Assembly (NCBI RefSeq): GCF_025398255.1
Contig: NZ_JAODNW010000010.1
Location: 62,001-126,000, forward strand
Origin: Chelativorans intermedius
Lineage (GTDB): Bacteria > Pseudomonadota > Alphaproteobacteria > Rhizobiales > Rhizobiaceae
DNA: 64,000 nt
Direction of reading: 5' to 3'
Every line of letters begins with the position of its first letter. Positions within the stretch are counted from its first letter, which is position 1. The notes beneath the pieces were generated by a model. That model worked only from the letters and a program-made list of their open reading frames with translations. It did not search any database and had not been told where the DNA came from. This document shows positions 57,674 through 64,000 of this stretch, one piece after another. A program made the position numbers and the translations under genes.

Positions 57674-57892
57674 CTATACCTCCCCGCGCCGCCGCCACCG
57701 GACGGCAAGGGGCAGCACGAACAGGTAGAGGCCCGTCGGCAGAAGCAGGAACAGCGGAACCAGTACCAGGAGATACACCCAAAAGGCCGCTTCTGCCCCG
57801 CGCATCGCCACAAAGGCGTTGACGATGAAGCCTGCCGTAAAGGCGAGCGCAAGCCAGCGGTGGGATTGACGGATCCAGTGGCTCCAGTTCAT
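57674..57892 (-). CDS. Two-span small membrane protein
   Basis: A 72-residue protein with two hydrophobic helices (about 12–30 and 36–60) and a basic end (RWRRRGEV). The first ten residues (MNWSHWIRQS) are polar. It is 11 bases after the DUF1801 gene and 4 before the second, so it belongs to the ArsR-led operon. I do not recognise a named family. Confidence 0.66.
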   Translation of the reverse strand: MNWSHWIRQSHRWLALAFTAGFIVNAFVAMRGAEAAFWVYLLVLVPLFLLLPTGLYLFVLPLAVRWRRRGEV

Positions 57893-57903
57893 GAGATTTT
57901 CTC

Positions 57904-58353
57904 CTATGTGCGGGCCGGGGCTGGTTGGGTTCGCCGTTTTGCCGCCGTAGATACGTTGAGCGCCACGGCGGCGCGGATGAGCGCCTTCAGTGCCTCCCCG
58001 TCGATCTCCTCGCCTTCGCGGATGTCGATGGCGCGCCGCACATTGCCCTCAAGGCCGGCATTGAAGAGGCCGCTGGGGTCTGCCAGTGCCGCGCCCTTGG
58101 CAAAGGTCAGCTTCACCTTGTCCCGATAGACCTCCCCTGTGCAGATGATCCCGCCATGCGACCATACCGGAACTCCGAGCATGCCGTTCGAGGGCTTTCG
58201 CCACTTCACTTCTTCGACCACAGCGGGATCGGTCTGCCGGATGAGCGCGCGCACCCTGGCAAGGGTCTCTCCCCGCCAGTCGCCCAGCGCCGCGATTCTG
58301 GCGTCGATCAGCCGCGATGGCGGCTCTGCGCCCGGCATTCCCTCGTCTCTCAT
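57904..58353 (-). CDS. DUF1801-family protein (first copy)
   Basis: A 149-residue protein with the DUF1801 core RVRALIRQTDPAVVEEVKWRKPSNGMLGVPVW followed by GEVYRDKVKLTFAKGAAL. It resembles proteins often encoded beside ArsR and SRPBCC genes in soil alphaproteobacteria and actinobacteria. It is the third gene of the operon, 37 bases after the SRPBCC gene. Biochemical function not known. Confidence 0.8.
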   Translation of the reverse strand: MRDEGMPGAEPPSRLIDARIAALGDWRGETLARVRALIRQTDPAVVEEVKWRKPSNGMLGVPVWSHGGIICTGEVYRDKVKLTFAKGAALADPSGLFNAGLEGNVRRAIDIREGEEIDGEALKALIRAAVALNVSTAAKRRTQPAPART

Positions 58354-58390
58354 GGCGCCATCTCCCTGCCTCGGTTTCGTGCGGTCCGGT

Positions 58391-58807
58391 TCAAGCCATC
58401 CGCTCCAGCGCCTCCTCCAGCGCGGCGAGCAAGCGCGGCCATGCCGCCGTGGCGCCTCGATAATAGGGCTGCTGGTCGGCGCGGAAGCCCGTCTGCTCCA
58501 TGCGCAGGAGGGTACCCTTCTCCGTCGGAGTAAGCGTCCAGGTGACGGTGCTGACCAGGTCCTTCGTATCCCAGCTATAGGTGAGCCTTCTGTTCGGCTC
58601 GGCCGCGCGGACCTGGCAATGGACGACACCCCAATCCGCGGTGACGCGGAAACGATGGCCCGGCGCCGGCTCGAAGTCGTCCTGCATCTTCATGAACCAT
58701 TCCTCCAGGAAATGCGGCTCTGTGAGCGCGCGCCAGATCTTTTCCGGCGGGTGCGATATTTCCCGCTCGACGACGATGGAGAGTGTTTCGGCGTCGCTGT
58801 CGCTCAT
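58391..58807 (-). CDS. SRPBCC (AHSA1-like) domain protein
   Basis: A 138-residue START/SRPBCC fold protein: EREISHPPEKIWRALTEPHFLEEWFM is the N-terminal strand-helix pattern and TLLRMEQTGFRADQQ the C-terminal one. The family binds small hydrophobic ligands or, as AHSA1, stimulates Hsp90. Its ATG overlaps the arsR stop by 4 bases, the classic ArsR–SRPBCC pairing in which the regulator controls the SRPBCC gene. Confidence 0.86.
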   Translation of the reverse strand: MSDSDAETLSIVVEREISHPPEKIWRALTEPHFLEEWFMKMQDDFEPAPGHRFRVTADWGVVHCQVRAAEPNRRLTYSWDTKDLVSTVTWTLTPTEKGTLLRMEQTGFRADQQPYYRGATAAWPRLLAALEEALERMA

Positions 58808-59130
58808 TGGTCCATCCTGTCGAGCAGCTCTTCGAGGGCGTCGAGGCGCCCATGCCAGAAGCCGGTCATCTGCTTCGTCCAGTCGATGAGTGGCGATAAA
58901 GCGTCGACTTGTGCGCTGTAGTGGGTCTGCCGGCCCTGATGGCGATCGCGCACGAGCCCAGCCTGCTTGAGAACCCTCAGATGCTTCGAGACAGCGGGCT
59001 GCGAGACGCCCGCCCTGGCCGTGAGCGCTGCAACGGTCTGGTTGCCCTCGCGGCACAACCGCTCAAAGATGGCCCGGCGTGTCGGGTCGGCAAGCGTCCT
59101 GAAAAGGATGTCGTGGGGCGGCTGCGGCAT
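58804..59130 (-). CDS. ArsR-family transcriptional regulator
   Basis: A 108-residue winged-helix repressor. DILFRTLADPTRRAIFERL starts the domain; VAALTARAGVSQPAVSKHLRVLKQAGLV is the recognition region. It lacks the CxC metal site of classic ArsR/SmtB proteins, so it probably does not sense metals that way. The first gene of the five-gene operon; inverted-repeat operators overlap its promoter. ATG 59130 fits the family start; longer in-frame upstream reading lacks homology-like character. Confidence 0.88.
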   Translation of the reverse strand: MPQPPHDILFRTLADPTRRAIFERLCREGNQTVAALTARAGVSQPAVSKHLRVLKQAGLVRDRHQGRQTHYSAQVDALSPLIDWTKQMTGFWHGRLDALEELLDRMDQ

Positions 59131-59136
59131 CTCGAC

Positions 59137-59171
59137 CAATAACTCTCTGGTTATTGATCGGACCGATAACC
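59137..59171. promoter_or_regulatory. ArsR operator repeats
   Basis: A perfect inverted repeat CAATAAC-N6-GTTATTG (59137–59156), directly before the arsR start codon, plus a further ATAACC at 59166–59171 that pairs with GGTTAT at 59149–59154. So three related TAAC elements lie in 35 bases between promoter and start codon. Binding by the encoded ArsR protein is inferred. Confidence 0.68.
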
Positions 59172-59193
59172 GACGGGATATATATGAGTCAAG
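59165..59193 (-). promoter_or_regulatory. Promoter of the ArsR-led operon
   Basis: On the minus strand CTTGAC (complement of 59188–59193), a 17-base spacer and GTTATC (complement of 59165–59170). The -35 matches the rhizobial consensus exactly; the -10 overlaps an operator element, as expected for repression. Confidence 0.6.
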
Positions 59194-59209
59194 GGCGGGG
59201 GCGCGAGGT

Positions 59210-62101
59210 TCAGCTCGCCACGGGGCCGGGGTACTGTTCCTGAAGGAGAGCGAGGCTGGTCTCGGCGTCCGCCGGCGCGCCGAAGTGGAAACTCTGGGCA
59301 TATTCGCAACCCGTCTGGCGCAGCATCTCCGCTTCCTGTTCGCCCGAAACCCCCTCGGCAACCACCGAAAGGCCGAGATCGTGCGCCATCAGCACCATGG
59401 AGCGCAGCAGCGCGCGGCCCTTCGAGCTGTGGTCGTCGACAAAGCTGCGGTCGATCTTGATGGTGTCGAAGGGGAAGCGGGTGAGATAGGCCAGCGACGA
59501 ATAGCCTGTGCCGAAATCGTCGAGCGACAGGCCGATGCCGAGCTTCTTCAGTTTGCCGAGCACATGGGCCGACTGCTCGGGATTGTCCATCACCAGGGAT
59601 TCGGTGAGCTCCAGGCGGAAGCAGCGCGGCTTGATGTTGGCGCGGGCGATGACGGAGCGCACATCGCCCACCAGATCGCGGCGGATGAGCTGGCGGCTCG
59701 ACAGGTTGACCGACATGAACAGCGGCAGGTCGCCAAGCTGCTTCTGCCAGCGGTGCAGGTCTTCCGCCGCCTGCTGCATGGCGAACAGGCCAAGCTGCAC
59801 GATGAGGCCGGAGCTTTCGGCCACCGGGATGAAATCGGCCGGCGGGATGGTGCCGCGGCGCGGGTGCTCCCAGCGCAAAAGCGCCTCGAAACCGGCGATG
59901 CTGCCGTCCTCCAGCCGCACGATGGGCTGGTAGGCAAGGCTCAGTTCCTTGCGCTCCACGGCGCGGCGCAGGTCCGACTCCATCTGCAGCCTGTCGGTGC
60001 CGATGGTGCGGAAGGCGGGCCGGAAGGGCTCGATGCGATCGCCGCCGAAGCGCTTGGCCTGGTACATGGCAAGCTCGGCATCCTTCAGCATCTCCTCGGC
60101 GGAAGCCTGCGCCGCTGTCCACGAGACGAGCCCGATGGAGGGGGTAAGCACGATCTCGCGGCGCGCGAAGGTGACGGGAGCGCGGATCGCCTGGCGCACC
60201 GCATCGGCGACCGAGGCGATGTGGGCCGGTTCGCGCTCCGACAGCAGCATCATGGCGAATTGATCGCCGGCAATGCGCGACAGCGCGTCGCCGGGCTTCA
60301 GCAGCCGGTGCAGGCGGCGGGCGATGGTGAGCAGGATGGTGTCGCCCGCCGAGATGCCCAGCTCGTCATTGACCTGCTTGAAGCGGTCGATGTCGATCAC
60401 CAGCACGGTGGGGCGGATGCTGCGTTCTGCCCCCGCCATGGCAATGGTCGCGTCGAGACGGTTGATGAACAGCTCGCGGTTCGGCAGGCCGGTGAGATTG
60501 TCGTGCACGGCATCGTGGAGAAGTCGCTCTTCGGCCTTTTTCTGCTCCGTGACATCCACCATCGTGCCCACGCAGCGGATCACCTCGCCGTCCGAGCCGA
60601 CCACGGGGCGGGCGCGCAGGGTGAACCAGTGATAGTGCCCATCGGCGCCGCGCAGGCGGAAGCTCTGGGCGATGCGTCCGCGCCGGTTTTCCAGCACGAC
60701 ATCCATGGTGGTGCGGAAGGTGTCGCGGTCGTCGGCATGCAGCAGCGGCAGCCAGCTTCGCGCCGGCCCGTGCAGGCTGTCGGCCGGCAGGCCGAGCTGG
60801 CGGCTGACATCGGGCCTGGTGACCACGCGGTCGCGCAGCACGTCCCAGTCCCAGACGGTATCGCCGGCGCCGGTGACGGCGAGCGCCTGGCGTTCCATGT
60901 CGGAGAACAGGCCCTGGAACAGCGCCCCGCCGGCAAAGGCGTGCTGCATGACGGTGAAGCCGATGAGCAGCACGATGAGAACGAGGCCGCCGCCGATGGC
61001 CGGCTGCACGATGTCGTTGTCGATCCGGCCCGTCACCGCCATCCAGGCGCCGGCCAGCCATACGAGGACCATCAGCCAGCTCGGCACCAGCATGATGGCG
61101 CGGTCATAGCCCTGCATGCCCAGATAGACGATGAGCCCGAGCCCGGCCACCGCCGTGGCGGCAAAGGAGATGCGCGCGATGCCAGCGGCCATGGCCGGGT
61201 CTATCCAGGCCACGCCGGCAATGAGGGCAAGGCCCAGGATCCACGCCAGCGCACCATAGCTGAAATGCTCGTGCCAGCGGTTGAGGTTGAGATAGGCGAA
61301 CAGGAAGACCACCAGCGTGGCGGCGAGCGCGATCTCGGTGCCGGCGCGCCAGAGCTGCTCGCTGCCCGGCGAGATGTCGATGAGGCGCGTCAGGAAGCCG
61401 AAGTCGATGGAGATATAGGCGAGCGTCGCCCAGGCCAGCGCCGCCGTGGCGGGGAACATGGAGGTGCCCTTGACCACGAACAGGATGGTGAGGAACAGGG
61501 CGAGCAGCCCGGCAATGCCGATGACGATGCCGCGGAACAGCGTGTAGGAGTTGACCGTATCCTTGTAGGCGGCCGGGTCCCACAGATAGACCTGCGGCAG
61601 GTTGCGCGAGGAAAGCTCGGCCACGAATGTGACCACCGTGCCGGGGTTGAGAGTGACGAGAAACTCGTCGGCGTCGCCGCTTTCCTGACGGTCGAGCGCA
61701 AACCCTTCGCTTGGCGTGATGGCGGCGATGCGCCGCGAGCCGAGATCGGGCCAGACGAGGCCGGACCCGACCAGCCGGAAATGCGGCGCGACGATCAGCC
61801 GGTCGAGCTGTTCATCCGTGGTGTTGGCCAGCGCGAAGACGGCCCAGTCGCCAGTCGAGCGCGCATCCTGCGCTTCCACCTCGATGCGCCGCACGATCCC
61901 GTCGGCCCCCGGCGCGGTCGAGACCTGGAAGTTCGGCCCCTGATCGCGATAGATTTCGACGGCGCGCGACAGGTCGAGCGCCACGTCGTCACGCGAGATC
62001 TTGATCGGCTCCACCGCCGCCGCGGGCCCTGCGGCGACGGCAAGGAACAGGACCATGAGCAGCGCCGCTGCGCGATATGCGGCTGGGATTGAGCGCAACA
62101 A
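59210..62101 (-). CDS. Membrane-bound PAS–GGDEF–EAL cyclic di-GMP phosphodiesterase
   Basis: A 963-residue signalling protein. Signal segment (about 10–30), periplasmic domain (30–185), about seven membrane helices (185–385, 7TMR-like), PAS (about 410–520), GGDEF (525–695) and EAL (705–955). The GGDEF active site is degenerate: AGDQF (611–615), with no intact RxxD I-site (KPGD). The EAL domain is complete: EALLRW (739–), LTESLVM, LDDFGTGYSS, IKIDRSF and VVAEGV keep the catalytic acids. It should hydrolyse cyclic di-GMP, perhaps with GTP bound to the dead GGDEF as activator. It is the third gene after an M16 protease and a RimJ-like gene. Confidence 0.93.
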   Translation of the reverse strand: MLRSIPAAYRAAALLMVLFLAVAAGPAAAVEPIKISRDDVALDLSRAVEIYRDQGPNFQVSTAPGADGIVRRIEVEAQDARSTGDWAVFALANTTDEQLDRLIVAPHFRLVGSGLVWPDLGSRRIAAITPSEGFALDRQESGDADEFLVTLNPGTVVTFVAELSSRNLPQVYLWDPAAYKDTVNSYTLFRGIVIGIAGLLALFLTILFVVKGTSMFPATAALAWATLAYISIDFGFLTRLIDISPGSEQLWRAGTEIALAATLVVFLFAYLNLNRWHEHFSYGALAWILGLALIAGVAWIDPAMAAGIARISFAATAVAGLGLIVYLGMQGYDRAIMLVPSWLMVLVWLAGAWMAVTGRIDNDIVQPAIGGGLVLIVLLIGFTVMQHAFAGGALFQGLFSDMERQALAVTGAGDTVWDWDVLRDRVVTRPDVSRQLGLPADSLHGPARSWLPLLHADDRDTFRTTMDVVLENRRGRIAQSFRLRGADGHYHWFTLRARPVVGSDGEVIRCVGTMVDVTEQKKAEERLLHDAVHDNLTGLPNRELFINRLDATIAMAGAERSIRPTVLVIDIDRFKQVNDELGISAGDTILLTIARRLHRLLKPGDALSRIAGDQFAMMLLSEREPAHIASVADAVRQAIRAPVTFARREIVLTPSIGLVSWTAAQASAEEMLKDAELAMYQAKRFGGDRIEPFRPAFRTIGTDRLQMESDLRRAVERKELSLAYQPIVRLEDGSIAGFEALLRWEHPRRGTIPPADFIPVAESSGLIVQLGLFAMQQAAEDLHRWQKQLGDLPLFMSVNLSSRQLIRRDLVGDVRSVIARANIKPRCFRLELTESLVMDNPEQSAHVLGKLKKLGIGLSLDDFGTGYSSLAYLTRFPFDTIKIDRSFVDDHSSKGRALLRSMVLMAHDLGLSVVAEGVSGEQEAEMLRQTGCEYAQSFHFGAPADAETSLALLQEQYPGPVAS

Positions 62102-62104
62102 GGA

Positions 62105-62701
62105 TCAGCCTCGCCTCGAATAGACCTGATGCTCCCCCGCGATGAGGGCGTAGAGATAATGGTCCTGCCATACGCCGTTGATGCGCAGGTAGGATCGCAA
62201 AAGCCCTTCGCGCTGAAATCCGGCTTTTTCAAGTAGCCGCATCGAGCGCGTGTTTTTGGGGATACAGGCCGCCTCCAGGCGGTGCAAGCGCAGCGTGTCG
62301 AAAGCGAAGGGGATAACCAGCCTCAGCGCCTCCAGCATCAGCCCGCGGCCGGCAAAGCGCTCGCCCAGCCAGTAGCCGACATGCGCCGACTGGGCCACGC
62401 CGCGGCGGATGTTCGTCAGGGACAGGCCGCCCACCAGCCGCCCGCCTGCCTGCTCGAACAGGAAGAAGGAAATGCCGGTGCCCTGGTCGTATTCGTCGTG
62501 ATAGCGCTTCAGCCGCTCGCGGAAGGCGCGGCGCGACAATTCGTCCGGTGCCCATCGCGGCTCCCACGGCTCCAGAAAGGCCCGGCTCTCCTCGCGCAGC
62601 GCCGCCCATTCGGCATGGTCCTGTGAAAGCGGCGGACGCAGGCGGATCGTCTCGCCCTCCAGTGCCGGAAGGTCGCGCCGGAAGAAGGGCGTCTGGAACA
62701 T
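62105..62701 (-). CDS. RimJ/RimL-type GNAT acetyltransferase
   Basis: A 198-residue acetyltransferase of the ribosomal-protein N-terminal type. RLRPPLSQDHAEWAALREES starts the fold; acetyl-CoA contacts are expected in VGYWLGERFAGRGLMLEAL, and EAACIPKNTRSMRLLEKAGFQREG is the characteristic C-terminal strand-helix. It lies 15 bases downstream of the M16 protease and 3 bases upstream of the EAL gene. RimJ (S5) acetylation is possible; the target is unproven. Confidence 0.9.
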   Translation of the reverse strand: MFQTPFFRRDLPALEGETIRLRPPLSQDHAEWAALREESRAFLEPWEPRWAPDELSRRAFRERLKRYHDEYDQGTGISFFLFEQAGGRLVGGLSLTNIRRGVAQSAHVGYWLGERFAGRGLMLEALRLVIPFAFDTLRLHRLEAACIPKNTRSMRLLEKAGFQREGLLRSYLRINGVWQDHYLYALIAGEHQVYSRRG

Positions 62702-62716
62702 GGGTTCCGTCTGCGC

Positions 62717-64000
62717 TCACACCGCCAGCTTGCGCGGCATGGGGTGGGAGGCCGCCAGCGTGTCGCGGATCGACTCGAAGGGGGCGAGGCTGCCCACCGG
62801 ACCGATGGCGGCGACCGTCGGCTTGGAGCTGAACAGCCGCGCCGAAAGATCGGCCAGGCGCTCGACGGTCAGGCCGGCGAGCCGGTCCATCAGCTCCTCC
62901 GTCTCGATGGGCCGCCCGTAGAGCAGGAGCTGACGGGCGATCTGCGAGGCGCGGCTTGCCGGGCTTTCGCGCGACATCATCAGCCCGGCGCGGTATTGCG
63001 CCCGCGCCCGGTCGAGCTCCGCCTGCTCGATGCGTTCGCCGGCCTTCTGCAGCTCGTCGAGGATGACGGGGATCAGCTCCTCGATGTCCTCGCGCCCGGT
63101 GGCCGCGTGCACGCCGAAAATGCCGGTGTCGGAGAAGCCCCAGTGGAAGGCATAGACGGCGTAGCACAGGCCGCGCCGCTCGCGCACCTCCTGGAAAAGC
63201 CGCGACGACATGCCGCCCCCCAGGATCATCGACAGGACCTGGGAGGCATAGAAGTCGCGCACATGGTAGGCACGGCCCTCGAAGCCGAGGATGATCTGGG
63301 CGTCCATCAGGTCACGGTGCTCGCGATAGTCGCCGCCCACATAGTGGGCGTATTGCGGTACCACGGCCTCCGCCTTCTCGCGGAACGTGCCCAGCCGCTC
63401 TTCGACCTGGCGCACGAAATCCTCGTGGCTGACGCCGCCGGCGGCCACCACCACCATGCGCTCCGCCCCATATTGGCGCTCCAGAAAGCGGTGGAGCTGC
63501 GGCGAGGTGAAGGATTTCACCGTCTCCGGCGTACCGAGGATGGAACGGCCGAGCGCCTGATGGCGGAAGGCGGTCTCGGTGAAACGGTCGAAGACGGCAT
63601 CGTCCGGCGTGTCGTGGGCGGCGCCGATCTCCTGCAGGATGACGTGCTGTTCGCGCTCCAGCTCCGCCGGGTCGAACTTGGGATCGGTGAGGATGTCGGC
63701 GAGAATGTCGATGGCCAGCGGCAGGTCGTCATTGAGCACGCGCGCATAGAAGGCGGTGGTCTCCACGCTGGTGGCGGCGTTGATCTCGCCGCCCACATCC
63801 TCGATGTCGGTGGCGATCTGCAGGGCGCTGCGCCGGGAGGTGCCCTTGAAGGCCATGTGCTCCAGGAGGTGCGCAATGCCGTGCTCGTCCTCCCGCTCGT
63901 TGCGCGAGCCCGATTTCACCCAAATGCCCAAGGCAACCGATTCAAGATGCGGAAGGGTCTCGGTCGCCACTGTCAGGCCATTCGACAGACGGCTTACTTC
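62717..64000 (-). CDS. M16-family zinc peptidase, 5' truncated
   Basis: At least 427 residues of an insulinase/mitochondrial-processing-peptidase-like metalloprotease. The inverted zinc motif HxxEH is HLLEH in HGIAHLLEHMAFKGT, with the third ligand expected in the helix after DDAVFDRFTETAF. GGGMSSRLFQEVRERRGLCYAVYAF is the conserved C-terminal-domain block. The reading frame continues through the window end (EVSRLSNGLTVATETL), so the start lies just beyond base 64000. GTG 63970 is internal and not the start. Confidence 0.94.
   Translation of the reverse strand, partial: EVSRLSNGLTVATETLPHLESVALGIWVKSGSRNEREDEHGIAHLLEHMAFKGTSRRSALQIATDIEDVGGEINAATSVETTAFYARVLNDDLPLAIDILADILTDPKFDPAELEREQHVILQEIGAAHDTPDDAVFDRFTETAFRHQALGRSILGTPETVKSFTSPQLHRFLERQYGAERMVVVAAGGVSHEDFVRQVEERLGTFREKAEAVVPQYAHYVGGDYREHRDLMDAQIILGFEGRAYHVRDFYASQVLSMILGGGMSSRLFQEVRERRGLCYAVYAFHWGFSDTGIFGVHAATGREDIEELIPVILDELQKAGERIEQAELDRARAQYRAGLMMSRESPASRASQIARQLLLYGRPIETEELMDRLAGLTVERLADLSARLFSSKPTVAAIGPVGSLAPFESIRDTLAASHPMPRKLAV

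Noticed and set aside
58967-62092. 1041-codon open frame on the plus strand opposite the PAS–GGDEF–EAL gene
   Set aside because: The minus-strand reading has complete PAS, GGDEF and EAL motifs; the plus-strand product is a His/Gln/Gly/Asp-rich shadow with no fold or start signals.

Overview
The window is GC-rich (about two-thirds G+C by eye), densely coded chromosome from an alphaproteobacterium, most likely Hyphomicrobiales (Rhizobiales) near the Mesorhizobium/Phyllobacteriaceae group. Supporting this are the F0-only atp cluster with a b/b' pair, rhizobial-type promoters (CTTGAC-N17-CTATxT), an IalB-family protein, DUF6101, DUF1344 and CoxF proteins, a RibBX-type riboflavin enzyme, and the cox–ctaB–ctaG–surf1–ispH–thrB–rnhA order. 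I see no tRNA, rRNA, CRISPR array, insertion sequence or prophage. Nearly everything is core metabolism, with a few accessory modules between the core blocks.

Layout. 1–5.5 kb: 3' end of der, an OsmC protein, a SleB-type cell-wall hydrolase, and the F0 operon atpI-B-E-b'-b, with a clear promoter and terminator. 5.5–7 kb: a divergent TetR/NnrU pair with a palindromic operator. 7–13 kb (minus strand): rnhB, a radical SAM protein, moaB-ispE, an S49 peptidase, a tRNA methyltransferase-like gene and DUF2007. 13–20 kb: octaprenyl-diphosphate synthase, a TPR–LysM protein, glyQ and glyS with an antisense lipoprotein-like ORF between them. 20–28 kb: sua5, an FAD oxidase, DUF6101, ubiA, a GST/HxlR pair and purD. 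28–38 kb: an acyl-CoA dehydrogenase/crotonase pair, pdxH, a J-domain protein, fabI, aroC, ribBX and a diguanylate cyclase. 38–45 kb: an HDAC-like gene-xseB-dxs-tlyA-RNA methyltransferase run, then tldD and ialB. 46–55 kb: the cytochrome aa3 oxidase operon and assembly factors running into ispH-thrB-rnhA. 55–64 kb: a peroxiredoxin, a DsbD-N-like protein, yqgE, an ArsR-led five-gene operon, a PAS-GGDEF-EAL protein, a RimJ-type acetyltransferase and an M16 protease cut by the window end.

Functional links: dxs, ispE and ispH (MEP pathway), octaprenyl-diphosphate synthase, ubiA and ctaB supply the quinone and heme O needed by the respiratory chain encoded here (cox) and used by the ATP synthase (atp).

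The least explained features are a 99-bp, two-palindrome dispersed repeat present three times (94–96% identical) in intergenic gaps, the ArsR–SRPBCC–DUF1801 operon with an inverted-repeat operator, a block in glyS with different leucine codon use, and the lipoprotein-like ORF antisense between glyQ and glyS. I found no strong candidate for a wholly new multi-gene system; the ArsR-led operon is the closest.
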